Assembly (NCBI RefSeq): GCF_003443535.1 | Contig: NZ_CP031946.1 | Coordinates: 1,116,001-1,180,000 of the forward strand | Direction: 5' to 3' | DNA length: 64,000 bases | Source of the DNA: Ruegeria sp. AD91A | GTDB lineage: Bacteria > Pseudomonadota > Alphaproteobacteria > Rhodobacterales > Rhodobacteraceae | Shown: positions 54,814 to 63,437 of the stretch, in pieces | How the letters are laid out: the number at the start of each line of letters is the position of its first letter | How positions within the stretch are numbered: position 1 is the first letter of the stretch | The notes under the pieces: generated by a model | Told to the model about the DNA's origin: nothing | What the model saw: the letters and a program-made list of their open reading frames with translations, nothing else | Database searches by the model: none | Program-made: the position numbers and the translations under genes

Positions 54814-55569
54814 TTAGTTGATCAGCGTCGGTTTGGTGACATTGTTGCTGGGCAGGACGCCCAGTCGGCGTGCAACTTCGGAATAGGCGTCGGTCAAACT
54901 GCCCAAATCGCGGCGGAAGACGTCCTTGTCCAGTTTCTGGCCAGTTTCGATATCCCACAGGCGGCAGCTGTCGGGGCTGATTTCATCAGCAACGATCAGG
55001 CGCTGATAGTCGCCTTCGAACACGCGTCCGATCTCGATCTTGAAGTCCACCAAACGGATGCCCACCGCCAGCATCACACCACTCATGAAGTCGTTCACCC
55101 GCAGGGCGAGGCTGAGGATATCGTCCATGTCCTGCTGGCTGGCCCAGCCAAAAGCGGCAATGTGTTCTTCGGTGACAAGCGGGTCACCCAGCGAGTCGTC
55201 CTTGTAGCAATACTCGACGATCGGTCGGGGCAGTTGGGTGCCTTCTGCAATACCCAGACGCTTGGACATCGATCCGGCGGCATAGTTGCGCACGATCACT
55301 TCCAGCGGAACGATTTCGCAGTTGCGAACCAACTGCTCACGCATGTTCAGGCGGCGAATGAAGTGGTTCGGGATGCCGATCTGGGTCAGGCCGGTCATGA
55401 AGAACTCGGACAGGCGATTGTTGAGCACCCCCTTACCGTCGATCACGTCCTTCTTTTCCGCGTTGAAGGCAGTAGCGTCATCTTTGAAATACTGAACGAT
55501 CGTGCCCGGTTCAGGGCCTTCGTACAGAATCTTGGCCTTGCCTTCGTAGATTTTCTTGCGACGCGCCAT
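54814..55569 (-). CDS. purC: SAICAR synthase
   Basis: A 251-residue phosphoribosylaminoimidazole-succinocarboxamide synthase of purine synthesis. [17 protein letters not shown] starts the ATP-grasp fold; [21 protein letters not shown] and [13 protein letters not shown] are conserved. ATG at 55569 is chosen with GGAAAGG upstream. It leads the minus-strand purine unit of this window, with marC 139 bases after it. Confidence 0.97.
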   Translation of the reverse strand: MARRKKIYEGKAKILYEGPEPGTIVQYFKDDATAFNAEKKDVIDGKGVLNNRLSEFFMTGLTQIGIPNHFIRRLNMREQLVRNCEIVPLEVIVRNYAAGSMSKRLGIAEGTQLPRPIVEYCYKDDSLGDPLVTEEHIAAFGWASQQDMDDILSLALRVNDFMSGVMLAVGIRLVDFKIEIGRVFEGDYQRLIVADEISPDSCRLWDIETGQKLDKDVFRRDLGSLTDAYSEVARRLGVLPSNNVTKPTLIN

Positions 55570-55670
55570 AAGCGACCTTTCCACTCTGCACAGAGGGATT
55601 GAGTCCCCTCACGTTGGCGTCCTCATAGTCCAAGCACCCATTTCCCGCAAGTTCATGTACCCGAGAGGCT

Positions 55671-55699
55671 TTGACGCAGCGCAAATCCCTTGCGTATGG
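55671..55699 (+). promoter_or_regulatory. Possible sigma70 promoter of the DUF1476 gene
   Basis: TTGACG at 55671 and GTATGG at 55694 are 17 bases apart. The -35 match is good and the -10 weak. The site lies 58 bases before the gene start, in a 187-base stretch between divergent purC and DUF1476 that has no other feature. Confidence 0.35.
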
Positions 55700-55756
55700 G
55701 ACGTCGTATAGTCATATCATCAGGAAACAAGATGTAACCCAAGAGGTCCTTACCCT

Positions 55757-56074
55757 ATGACCACGTTCGACGAACGCGAAAACGCCTTTGAAGCCAAGTT
55801 TGCCCATGATGAAGAGATGCAGTTCAAGGCGCAGGCCCGCTGCAACAAGCTTCTGGGTCTGTGGGCCGCAGAAAAGCTTGGTAAAACTGGTGCAGATGCA
55901 GAGGAATATGCAAGGACGGTTGTAATTTCAGACTTTGAGGAAGCCGGACACGAAGATGTCGTACGCAAGGTTTCGGGCGATCTCGGAAACCTGTCCTCGG
56001 ACGACGAAATCCGCGCAAAAATGGCCGATCTTCTGCCGGAAGCCAAGGCGCAGGTCCTGAGCGAGAAAGGCTGA
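55757..56074 (+). CDS. DUF1476 protein, F1-ATPase zeta-type inhibitor
   Basis: A 105-residue helical protein of the DUF1476 family. In Paracoccus denitrificans this protein (zeta subunit) binds F1FO ATP synthase and blocks ATP hydrolysis through its N-terminus. The same N-terminal pattern is here: TTFDERENAFEAKFAHDEEMQFK, followed by ARCNKLLGLWAAEKLG. Being restricted to alphaproteobacteria, it supports the taxonomic call. It is followed by two hairpins. Confidence 0.93.
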   Translation: MTTFDERENAFEAKFAHDEEMQFKAQARCNKLLGLWAAEKLGKTGADAEEYARTVVISDFEEAGHEDVVRKVSGDLGNLSSDDEIRAKMADLLPEAKAQVLSEKG

Positions 56075-56089
56075 GCCTCAGGTGCCTGA

Positions 56090-56110
56090 CTCATGATCTT
56101 CATGAGTTTT
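56090..56110 (+). terminator. Intrinsic terminator after the DUF1476 gene
   Basis: CTCATGA-TCT-TCATGAG is a perfect hairpin 16 bases after the stop, followed by TTTT. A second stem, GACGCC with GGCGTC (56124-56152) or GAGAC with GTCTC (56138-56154), followed by TTTTT to 56159, lies directly behind, so the region acts as a tandem terminator before the methyltransferase gene. Confidence 0.7.
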
Positions 56111-56193
56111 ATGAATTTGATTTGACGCCTTGGTCATGAGACACGGGGCGTCTCTTTTTAACGGCGTTTTGCGCCTTTTTCTGGAACAACCCT

Positions 56194-57207
56194 ATGACAA
56201 ACGCGCTGAGCAAGCTTCTGGAAACCAATGACGCCATTCTGGCCGATGGTGCAACAGGGACGAACCTGTTCAACATGGGCCTGCAGTCTGGTGACGCTCC
56301 TGAACTTTGGAACGTGGATGCTCCGGACAAGATCCGGGCGCTGTATCAGGGTTCGGTTGATGCAGGCAGCGACCTGTTCCTGACCAACACATTCGGCGGC
56401 ACATCGGCACGGCTGAAACTGCACGACGCGCAGAATCGCGTGGGAGAGTTGAACCGCATCGGTGCAGAGCTGGGACGTGAAGTCGCCGACAAAGCCGGAC
56501 GACCTGTCATTGTTGCAGGATCGGTCGGTCCAACCGGAGAAATCATGGAACCGGTCGGCAGCCTGTCGCACGCCGAAGCAGTGGAAATGTTCCACGAACA
56601 GGCTGAAGCGCTGAAAGAAGGTGGCGTGGATGTTCTGTGGGTGGAAACCATCAGCGCACCCGAAGAGTTCCGCGCCGCTGCCGAAGCCTTTGCCCTGACC
56701 GACATGCCCTGGTGCGGCACGATGAGCTTTGACACGGCCGGTCGCACGATGATGGGTGTGACATCAGCCGATCTGGCCCAACTGGTCGAAACCTTGCCGA
56801 ATCCGCCTATCGCGTTTGGCGCCAATTGCGGCACTGGCGCATCTGACATTCTGCGCACCGTTCTGGGTTTTGCCGCGCAAGGGACTGAGCGCCCACTGAT
56901 CTCGAAGGGCAACGCAGGCATTCCGAAATACGTGGATGGTCACATCCACTATGACGGCACGCCCGAGCTGATGGGGCAGTATGCCGCCATGGCGCGGGAT
57001 GCCGGCGCGACGATCATTGGCGGGTGCTGCGGAACCATGCCCGATCACCTGCGCAAGATGCGTGAGGCGTTGGACACCACGCGTCGTGGCGAACGCCCGA
57101 CTCTCGATCAGATTGCTGATGCTCTGGGTTCGTTTACATCCGCCTCGGACGGGACGGATGACGATGCGACACCGGAACGCCGCACACGCCGCCGCCGCCG
57201 CGCATGA
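56194..57207 (+). CDS. bmt: Betaine/homocysteine S-methyltransferase-type enzyme
   Basis: A 337-residue zinc-dependent methyltransferase of the homocysteine S-methyltransferase family. The three zinc cysteines are Cys212 (GANCGTG) and Cys278-Cys279 (IIGGCCGTMPDHL). DGATGTNLFNMGL starts the barrel. Roseobacters use such an enzyme to demethylate glycine betaine, so it may work on betaine or a sulfonium. The Arg-rich tail after residue 320 is unusual. It has no operon partner. Confidence 0.85.
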   Translation: MTNALSKLLETNDAILADGATGTNLFNMGLQSGDAPELWNVDAPDKIRALYQGSVDAGSDLFLTNTFGGTSARLKLHDAQNRVGELNRIGAELGREVADKAGRPVIVAGSVGPTGEIMEPVGSLSHAEAVEMFHEQAEALKEGGVDVLWVETISAPEEFRAAAEAFALTDMPWCGTMSFDTAGRTMMGVTSADLAQLVETLPNPPIAFGANCGTGASDILRTVLGFAAQGTERPLISKGNAGIPKYVDGHIHYDGTPELMGQYAAMARDAGATIIGGCCGTMPDHLRKMREALDTTRRGERPTLDQIADALGSFTSASDGTDDDATPERRTRRRRRA

Positions 57208-57218
57208 TACCAGCCTGA

Positions 57219-57995
57219 TCAGCGCCCTTCGAATTTCGGAGGGCGTTTTTCCATAAAGGCCACCACGCCTTCGGCGAAATCTCTGGAGCGGCCACATTTG
57301 CCTTGCAGGTGCGCCTCGGTCTCAAGCTGCTGTTGCAGGGTGTTTTCGTAGGTTCCGCGAATGGCCCGCTTGATCGCGTCATAGGCCGCCGTGGGACCTT
57401 TCGCCAGATACTCTGCCCTTTTGCGCCAATGGTCGACAAATACGTCATCCGGCACGGCTTCCCAGATCATGCCCCATTCATCCGCCTGCTTTGCAGTGAT
57501 CTTGTCTGCAAACAAGGCCGCGCCCATTGCTTTGGCCAGCCCCATCTGGCGAGGCATGAACCATGTTCCCCCAGCATCAGGAAGCAGGCCGATACGTGCA
57601 AATGCCTGCAGGAAATAGGCGCTTTCCGTCGCAATTACCACGTCGGCACAGAGGGCGAGGTTGGCGCCTGCCCCGGCTGCCGGTCCGTTAACCGCGGCAA
57701 TCGTGGGCACCGGGCAATTGTGGATCGTGTCCAACATCGGTTCATATTCATCGCGCAACGACCGTTCCAGATCGATCTTGCCGGTTGACGACGCATCACC
57801 CAGGTCCTGCCCCGAACAAAACGCAGGACCAGCACCGGTGATAACTATACAGCGGGCCTTGACCGCTGCGTCTTTCATGGCGTGAGTAATCTCTGCCCGC
57901 ATCTGAGTGGTCAGTGCGTTCATCTTGTCCGGCCTGTTCAGTGTCAGAACTGCCAGACTGTCTGTAATATCCAAAGCAACCGTTTCGTAATTCAT
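57219..57995 (-). CDS. PaaG-like enoyl-CoA isomerase/hydratase
   Basis: A 258-residue crotonase-fold protein. The catalytic aspartate of the PaaG branch is present as Asp140 in RIGLLPDAGGTWFMPR, and the first glutamate of classical hydratases is replaced (GAGANLALCAD). PaaG isomerises epoxide-CoA intermediates of phenylacetate breakdown, but no other paa genes are here, so the true substrate is open. GGGAGGG precedes the ATG at 57995. Confidence 0.82.
   Translation of the reverse strand: MNYETVALDITDSLAVLTLNRPDKMNALTTQMRAEITHAMKDAAVKARCIVITGAGPAFCSGQDLGDASSTGKIDLERSLRDEYEPMLDTIHNCPVPTIAAVNGPAAGAGANLALCADVVIATESAYFLQAFARIGLLPDAGGTWFMPRQMGLAKAMGAALFADKITAKQADEWGMIWEAVPDDVFVDHWRKRAEYLAKGPTAAYDAIKRAIRGTYENTLQQQLETEAHLQGKCGRSRDFAEGVVAFMEKRPPKFEGR
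57222..57245 (+). terminator. Terminator of bmt lying within the 3' end of paaG
   Basis: A stem of about nine pairs (CGCCCTTCG with CGGAGGGCG, one G-T pair) is followed by TTTTT. It ends plus-strand transcription 15 bases after bmt, but its bases also encode the last residues (KRPPKFEGR) of the convergent paaG gene. Confidence 0.8.
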
Positions 57996-58070
57996 GAAAA
58001 CCCTCCCGTCGCGCCAAGTGTTTTTGCACACTTACTGGCCCTGACGGAACGGGAAAAGCGGAACCACGCG

Positions 58071-58526
58071 TCAGTCTTCAAGAATTTGACGCAGACGTTC
58101 TTTTTCGTCGTCGCTCAACGCCGCGGAGTCAACCGAAGCATGAGCCTTGGCCCGGGCTCGGAGAAAGTTCAGCCCAACCACAGCAGCGATCAACAGCATG
58201 ATGGGCCCTGCCAACCACAAAAGCAGGTTCGAGCCGCTGGTGGTCGGCTTCAGAAGGACGTATTCGCCAAACCGATCTACGATAAACGCGATGGCCTGTT
58301 CGTCCGTATCCCCTGCGACCAACCGTTCCCGCAGCAGCAGACGCAGGTCTCGGGCCAGATCTGCGTTGCTTTCGTCAATGCTTTCATTGCGACACACAAG
58401 GCAACGCAATCCGGCGCTGAGATCGCGTGCCCGTTGTTCCAGAACAGGGTCATCCAGTACTTCGTCAGGCTGAACCGCAAAGACAGGTGATGCGAGCATC
58501 ATCAGAATCAGAACAAGGCGTTTCAT
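58071..58526 (-). CDS. ccmH: Cytochrome c maturation protein CcmH
   Basis: A 151-residue CcmH. It handles the apocytochrome CXXCH thiols in the periplasm. A signal peptide (MKRLVLILMMLASPVFA) precedes the active LRCLVCRNE motif (Cys42, Cys45). One transmembrane helix follows (LLLWLAGPIMLLIAAVVGLNFL, residues 102-123). The C-terminal helix ends DEKERLRQILED. The ATG overlaps the ccmF stop. Confidence 0.95.
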   Translation of the reverse strand: MKRLVLILMMLASPVFAVQPDEVLDDPVLEQRARDLSAGLRCLVCRNESIDESNADLARDLRLLLRERLVAGDTDEQAIAFIVDRFGEYVLLKPTTSGSNLLLWLAGPIMLLIAAVVGLNFLRARAKAHASVDSAALSDDEKERLRQILED

Positions 58527-60487
58527 TCCGCAGGTACTCCGCCAACCGGGGTTTTTCTGGCACCTGCGGCCACGCGGAACCGCCTGTCACACAGGCTCAG
58601 GACACCGCCGAGCGCCATCAGGATACATCCACCCCAGATCCAGTTTGCCAGCGGCTTGATATAGGTTCGCATGACCCAGCCGCCATCTGCCTGTTGATCG
58701 CCGATCACGACATAGAGATCCCCAAGGAAACGATAATCGATCGCGGCTTCTGTCGTGGGCATTCGCGCAACGGGGTAATCCCGTTTTTCGGGATGCAATG
58801 TCCCGATCGGGCGGCCATTCTTTTCAATCAGAACATCCGCCGTGGTCGAGAAATAGTTCGGCCCCTCAACCCGACGGACGTCTTGCAGCGTCAGTGTGAA
58901 CTGCCCGACTTCGAAAGGTTGTTTGAGCTGAGCGACGCGAATATCCTCGTCCTCCCACGCCGTCAGGCCGGCAATGGCAAAGATAGTGACCCCCAGTCCG
59001 GTATGAGCGACGGCTTTGCCCCAATCCGCGCCCGGCAGACGGAACAAGCGTTTCAGACTGCCGTTGCGACCTGTACGGCTCCACAAATCAACTGTGGCGC
59101 CAAACGTAATCCACGCCCCAAGGAACAGACCCACTGGCCCCAAAGCGCTGCGCCCGGTCTGCATCGCCCAAACCAACAAGGAAATCGCCAGAGCCAGACC
59201 AAAGGCATAACGCAGGGACCAAGCTGTCTTTCCAATCCGCCCGCGTTTCCACGGCAGCATCGATCCAATCGGCAGAATTAATCCCAGCAGTACCATGAAC
59301 GGTGAAAAAGCAGCATTGAAAAACGGAGCCCCGACCGAGAGTTTTCGATCAAACATCATCTCGGCCAACATCGGCCACATGGTGCCGACAAAAACCACGA
59401 AACAACTGACCGCCAACAACACGTTGTTCACGATCAGCGCGCTTTCACGGCTGACCATGCCGAAGACACCCTTGGCCTCCATAGCCTGCGCCCGTGCTGC
59501 AAACAAGGTCAGCGCGCCACCGATAAAGATCACCAGAATGATCAGAATAAAGACACCACGCTCGGGATCATTGGCAAAGGCGTGAACCGACGTCAGCAGC
59601 CCTGAACGAACGATGAATGTCCCGATCAACGAAAACCCGAATGCAATGATCGCCAGCAGGATGGTCCAGCTTTTCAGCGCCTCGCGCTTTTCCACAACGA
59701 TTGCGGAATGCAGCAGCGCCGCCGCCAGAAGCCACGGCATGAACGAAGCGTTCTCAACCGGGTCCCAGAACCAGAAACCGCCCCAGCCCAGCTCATAATA
59801 GGCCCACCAGGACCCCAGCGCGATACCTATGGTCAGAAAGACCCAGGCAGCCAGCGTCCATGGGCGAACCCATCGCCCCCAGGCCGCATCGATACGCCCT
59901 TCGATCAGTGCCGCGATGGCAAAGCTGAAAGCCATGCTCAGACCGACATAGCCGAGATACAGAAACGGCGGGTGGAAAGCCAAACCGGGATCCTGCAGGA
60001 GAGGGTTCAGATCGCGACCGTCGAATGGTGCTATTGCCAGCCGGTCAAACGGGTTCGAAGTTAACAGAATGAATGCGAAAAACGCGACTGCGATGGATGA
60101 TTGTACCGCCAGCACCCGCGCCTTCAGGCTTGGGGGCAACCCGCCCCCGAAGAAAGCTGCCATCGCTCCGAACAGAGTGACAATCAGCACCCACAGCAGC
60201 ATCGACCCCTCGTGGTTCCCCCACGTCCCGCTGATCTTGTAAAGCATCGGCTTTGCAGAATGACTGTTTTCGACCACGATCCGCAGCGAAAAATCCGACA
60301 TTATGAAAGCCCAGATCAGCGCACCGAAGGAAAACGCAGTTAGCAGGAACTGGACGATGGCAGCAGGCTCTGCAAACGCCATCCAGCCGGTCCAGTTTTT
60401 TGAAGCGCCGATCAAAGGCACCACGCTTTGCACGATGGCAACGAAAAAGGCGAGGATAAGGGCGAAGTGGCCGAGCTCTGTAATCAT
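58523..60487 (-). CDS. ccmF: Cytochrome c heme lyase subunit CcmF
   Basis: A 654-residue polytopic protein that attaches heme to apocytochromes. The tryptophan-rich heme segment reads GWGGFWFWDPVENASFMPW, with further conserved SGTWGNHEGSMLLWVL and FHPPFLYLGYVG. The start MITELGHFALILAFF is 127 codons into the longest frame, where family length begins. It is coupled to ccmH. The preceding gene is a GTA-type holin, not ccmE. Confidence 0.96.
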   Translation of the reverse strand: MITELGHFALILAFFVAIVQSVVPLIGASKNWTGWMAFAEPAAIVQFLLTAFSFGALIWAFIMSDFSLRIVVENSHSAKPMLYKISGTWGNHEGSMLLWVLIVTLFGAMAAFFGGGLPPSLKARVLAVQSSIAVAFFAFILLTSNPFDRLAIAPFDGRDLNPLLQDPGLAFHPPFLYLGYVGLSMAFSFAIAALIEGRIDAAWGRWVRPWTLAAWVFLTIGIALGSWWAYYELGWGGFWFWDPVENASFMPWLLAAALLHSAIVVEKREALKSWTILLAIIAFGFSLIGTFIVRSGLLTSVHAFANDPERGVFILIILVIFIGGALTLFAARAQAMEAKGVFGMVSRESALIVNNVLLAVSCFVVFVGTMWPMLAEMMFDRKLSVGAPFFNAAFSPFMVLLGLILPIGSMLPWKRGRIGKTAWSLRYAFGLALAISLLVWAMQTGRSALGPVGLFLGAWITFGATVDLWSRTGRNGSLKRLFRLPGADWGKAVAHTGLGVTIFAIAGLTAWEDEDIRVAQLKQPFEVGQFTLTLQDVRRVEGPNYFSTTADVLIEKNGRPIGTLHPEKRDYPVARMPTTEAAIDYRFLGDLYVVIGDQQADGGWVMRTYIKPLANWIWGGCILMALGGVLSLCDRRFRVAAGARKTPVGGVPAE

Positions 60488-60561
60488 GTCCGGAATATAC
60501 TCCGAGGCCGAACTGGGGGCCATTAACTTTCGCATGATCCGGGGGCACATAGTGTCGCGGG

Positions 60562-61140
60562 TCAGCGCCCCCGAAGCCTGCGCCAATCGTTCAGTGCAGG
60601 GTTTGCGTCGGGATGTGAGGCGGTCTGTATCAGGTTGGCATCGGGGCCAGGGTCGGCGACGCCCGGACTGTCGCTGCGCATGGCCTGTACCGTTTCTATG
60701 TTTCCCATGACCGTCGGCAAGCGCTGCATCGCTGCACCTATATCCCGCTGAAAATCCTGTATTTTGCTCTGATGGCGCGCACCGAAATAGAAAGACACAA
60801 TCACGCCCAGCAACCACCAAAGAGGTTCCGGCACCAGTGCAATGCCCTGCATACGTTCGGCAAACCACAGTGGATCCACCATTGCGGCAACGAACAATCC
60901 CAGCGTTCCAAGCGCCAAAGCCGGGCGCGGCAACCGGTTGACACCATCCATGACGCGGTCGAACAGGCCTTTCTCAGCAACCTGAAACTCTCCGCCAAAC
61001 TGCGTCATGGCCTGGCTTTGCAACTCTGTTGTTCTCTGAGCACGAGACTCAGCGTTTTCCCGGTATATTTCAACCGTTTCACGCACAGCGTTGCGACCGC
61101 CCCCGAACAACAGCGCCAATACTCCCGAAATCAGCCCCAT
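60562..61140 (-). CDS. GTA-type holin (three-helix membrane protein)
   Basis: A 192-residue protein of the holin family linked to gene transfer agents (GTA_holin_3TM). Hydrophobic helices at about residues 2-14, 72-92 and 106-124 are visible; RLPRPALALGTLGLFVAAMVDP and PLWWLLGVIVSFYFGARHQSKIQDFQ are recognisable. Holins form pores that let the endolysin reach the wall. Its ATG overlaps the endolysin stop by ten bases. In Rhodobacter capsulatus a holin-endolysin pair apart from the main GTA cluster lyses donor cells to release particles. Confidence 0.85.
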   Translation of the reverse strand: MGLISGVLALLFGGGRNAVRETVEIYRENAESRAQRTTELQSQAMTQFGGEFQVAEKGLFDRVMDGVNRLPRPALALGTLGLFVAAMVDPLWFAERMQGIALVPEPLWWLLGVIVSFYFGARHQSKIQDFQRDIGAAMQRLPTVMGNIETVQAMRSDSPGVADPGPDANLIQTASHPDANPALNDWRRLRGR

Positions 61141-61742
61141 GCCGAAACCCTTTCGTTGAATTCACTTTCTGACAAACGATAGCGCGGCGACAGAAACTCT
61201 TCGGCCCTTTTGATCCAGCCGCCTTTGACCCCGGACCGGGTGCGCGCGTATTTTCTGGATGCCGGGCGTTTGTCGGCGAGCCGAAAGTAATAGTTCCGCC
61301 GCGCCACGCCGTACGCATCGCGCAGCGCATTGGGATCAGGCTGTGCCGCCTCTTCGCACGCCTGCGCCGTTTGCACGCCGATCACGCCATCTGCCACAAC
61401 TTCAAACCCCATTTCGCGCAATAGCCGTTGCAGAATTTTCACCGCCTGTGCACCCGCATTCACATACATATCGAAGACAGAAGCATGCAGAACCTCTGGC
61501 AGCAGCGCGATACGCGGTTTTTCAAAGTAGTGCTGAACAAAGATATCGACTGCCTCGCGTTGAGTAAGCGCCCGAACGTCCATTTCGTCAACCAGCCCAT
61601 CCCCAGTCAGATCCAATCCAAGCCTGCGCATAGTATGGATCGTGACTCCAAACTTGGTTGTCCCGCCCGGATCGTCCGGGTCGCTTACGAACCCGCCTTC
61701 CCGATGCACAATTTCCTTGGCAATCTGCCGAACCGTTTGCAT
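61131..61742 (-). CDS. GTA-type endolysin (glycoside hydrolase 108 family)
   Basis: A 203-residue muramidase. The catalytic glutamate lies in the EGG motif (HREGGFVSDPDDPGGTTKFGV, Glu15), and a C-terminal peptidoglycan-binding domain (VADGVIGVQTAQAC, YYFRLADKRPASRKYAR) follows. No signal peptide is present, as expected for a holin-dependent endolysin. GAGGG precedes the ATG. Together with the holin it forms a lysis cassette inside the ccm locus. The AT-rich promoter region has two TTAA half-sites 13 bases apart, not the standard CtrA spacing. Confidence 0.9.
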   Translation of the reverse strand: MQTVRQIAKEIVHREGGFVSDPDDPGGTTKFGVTIHTMRRLGLDLTGDGLVDEMDVRALTQREAVDIFVQHYFEKPRIALLPEVLHASVFDMYVNAGAQAVKILQRLLREMGFEVVADGVIGVQTAQACEEAAQPDPNALRDAYGVARRNYYFRLADKRPASRKYARTRSGVKGGWIKRAEEFLSPRYRLSESEFNERVSAWG

Positions 61743-61807
61743 GGCGCCCTCATTTCGTTGAATGGCGCTGACGATCCTGAAAAAGGATTAACAAGCTTGA
61801 ATGATTA

Positions 61808-61840
61808 AGGGCGCTGCCCGCATCCCGCGCGCAACGCCCT
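61808..61840 (-). terminator. Possible terminator between ccmE and the lysis genes
   Basis: AGGGCG pairs with CGCCCT around a 21-base loop, 20 bases past the ccmE stop on the minus strand, followed by TTAATCATTC. The stem is modest, but its place suggests that the lysis pair is transcribed separately from ccmE. Confidence 0.45.
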
Positions 61841-61860
61841 CAATACGAAATCCGGTTGGA

Positions 61861-62307
61861 TCAGCTGTCTTCGGCCTCTTTGTATACACCCTGTTCCTTC
61901 AACGCGTCCACGACTTCCTTAGGCATGTAAGTTTCGTCATGTTTTGCAAGAATTTCAGTGGCTTCAAACACGCCGTTCACGTAGCTTCCGGTGCCCACCA
62001 TACCCTGATTTTCAGAGAACAGGTCAGGCAGGACACCGGTAAAAGAAACCCTGACGCTTTCGCCTCCATCGGTAACGACAAAACGCACGGTTTCACCCTG
62101 CCCACGGATGATCGAACCTTCTTCGACCAGGCCGCCAATCCGAAAGACCTCGGTCGGTTTGGGTGGTTCGGCAATCACCTGGCTTGGCGAGCGGAAAAAG
62201 TTGATCCCATCGCGCATGGCATACCCAATCAACGCCGTCGACGCCACCAAGGCAACGACAGCTACCAGAATGACTTGTACTCGGCGACGTTTCTTGAGCG
62301 TTTTCAT
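61861..62307 (-). CDS. ccmE: Cytochrome c maturation heme chaperone CcmE
   Basis: A 148-residue membrane-anchored beta-barrel protein that holds heme covalently for CcmF. A single N-terminal helix (residues 10-30) and the heme-binding His123 with Tyr127 (LAKHDETYMPKE) are present. It lies eight bases after argC. The rest of the ccm set (A-D, G) is not here. Confidence 0.95.
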   Translation of the reverse strand: MKTLKKRRRVQVILVAVVALVASTALIGYAMRDGINFFRSPSQVIAEPPKPTEVFRIGGLVEEGSIIRGQGETVRFVVTDGGESVRVSFTGVLPDLFSENQGMVGTGSYVNGVFEATEILAKHDETYMPKEVVDALKEQGVYKEAEDS

Positions 62308-62314
62308 ACCATCC

Positions 62315-63343
62315 TCACGGGAATAACGGAGCCATCATCAGGCCTTGGGTTTCAATCTCACCTAACATCAGGTTGGCGTTCTGCAAGGCTTGGCCGCTGC
62401 TACCTTTTGTCAGGTTATCCAGCGCCGCGATCACGATCGCGCGCCGTTCGATCCGATCTGCCACAACACCGACATGACAGAAGTTGGACCCGCGCACATG
62501 GTGGGTCGACGGTGTCTCGCCCATTGGCAGCATCTGAATGAAAGGCTCGTCCGCGTACGCCTTTGCAAGCGTTTCATAGATGCTCAGCGGGTCGCCTTTT
62601 ACGTATGTCGTGGCCAAAATGCCCCGGTTTGCAGGGATAAGGTGCGGTGTGAACTGCACATGAACCGTACGCCCGGCCAGTTTGGAAAACTCCTGATCGA
62701 ATTCGCCCAGATGCCTGTGGGTCCCGCCGACGGCATAGGCATTGGCGCCCTCGCTCAGTTCGGCGTGCAGCAGGTTTTCTTTCAGCGACCGCCCTGCCCC
62801 GGAAACAGCGCATTTCAGATCCAGCACGATATCGTCCAGATCAATCACTCCGGCAGAAATCAGCGGCCGAAGAACGTATTGCCCGGTTGCCGCATTGCAC
62901 CCCGTGCCCGCCACCAGTCGCGCGTCCCGGATTTCGTCGCGATAGAACTCGGTCAGGCCATAAACGGCCTCTTCCTGCTGCTCGAGCGCGGTATGCGGGT
63001 TTCCGTACCACTTTTCATATTCGTCCGGGTCAGTCAGCCGGAAATCAGCAGACAGGTCGATGATCTTCAGATCCTTGGGCAGCGCACTGATCACTTCCTG
63101 ACTGGTCTTGTGCGGAAGGGCACAAAAACACAGAGCGATCCGGGAAAAATCGATCTCGGAAATCTTGCACAGATCCGGCAGGTCCATGTGGCGCAGATGG
63201 GGGAAAACCTGCGCCATTGTCATTCCCGCCTTCCGTTCAGCGGCCAGCGCAACGATATCCATGTTCGGGTGTTCGGCGATCAGCCGCACCAGTTCCGCGC
63301 CGGTATAGCCCGAGGCGCCCAGAATTGCGATTTTATGGGTCAT
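62315..63343 (-). CDS. argC: N-acetyl-gamma-glutamyl-phosphate reductase
   Basis: A 342-residue long-form ArgC of arginine synthesis. The NADP-binding [15 protein letters not shown] is at the start, and the catalytic cysteine is Cys149 in [35 protein letters not shown] and the C-terminal [13 protein letters not shown] are conserved. ATG at 63343 with AGAGG upstream is preferred to one nine codons earlier. It is followed by ccmE in the same direction. Confidence 0.97.
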   Translation of the reverse strand: MTHKIAILGASGYTGAELVRLIAEHPNMDIVALAAERKAGMTMAQVFPHLRHMDLPDLCKISEIDFSRIALCFCALPHKTSQEVISALPKDLKIIDLSADFRLTDPDEYEKWYGNPHTALEQQEEAVYGLTEFYRDEIRDARLVAGTGCNAATGQYVLRPLISAGVIDLDDIVLDLKCAVSGAGRSLKENLLHAELSEGANAYAVGGTHRHLGEFDQEFSKLAGRTVHVQFTPHLIPANRGILATTYVKGDPLSIYETLAKAYADEPFIQMLPMGETPSTHHVRGSNFCHVGVVADRIERRAIVIAALDNLTKGSSGQALQNANLMLGEIETQGLMMAPLFP

Positions 63344-63437
63344 GTCAGACCTCTTCTCAACGTGTGTCACATGTTACGACCGCCGATGCGACGGCCTTGA
63401 AATAAAGAAAGCAGAACGGCCGCGTCCTTGACCTAAG

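Noticed and set aside
60562..61742. Holin and endolysin taken as a prophage
   Set aside because: There are no integrase, capsid or tail genes, and the flanks are ccm genes on both sides; a GTA-type lysis pair fits better.
61780..61808. CtrA box upstream of the endolysin
   Set aside because: Two TTAA half-sites are present, but 13 rather than 7 bases apart, so a CtrA site is not supported.
62390..63400. A 336-codon plus-strand frame opposite argC
   Set aside because: argC is intact on the minus strand, and no initiation signal precedes this frame.
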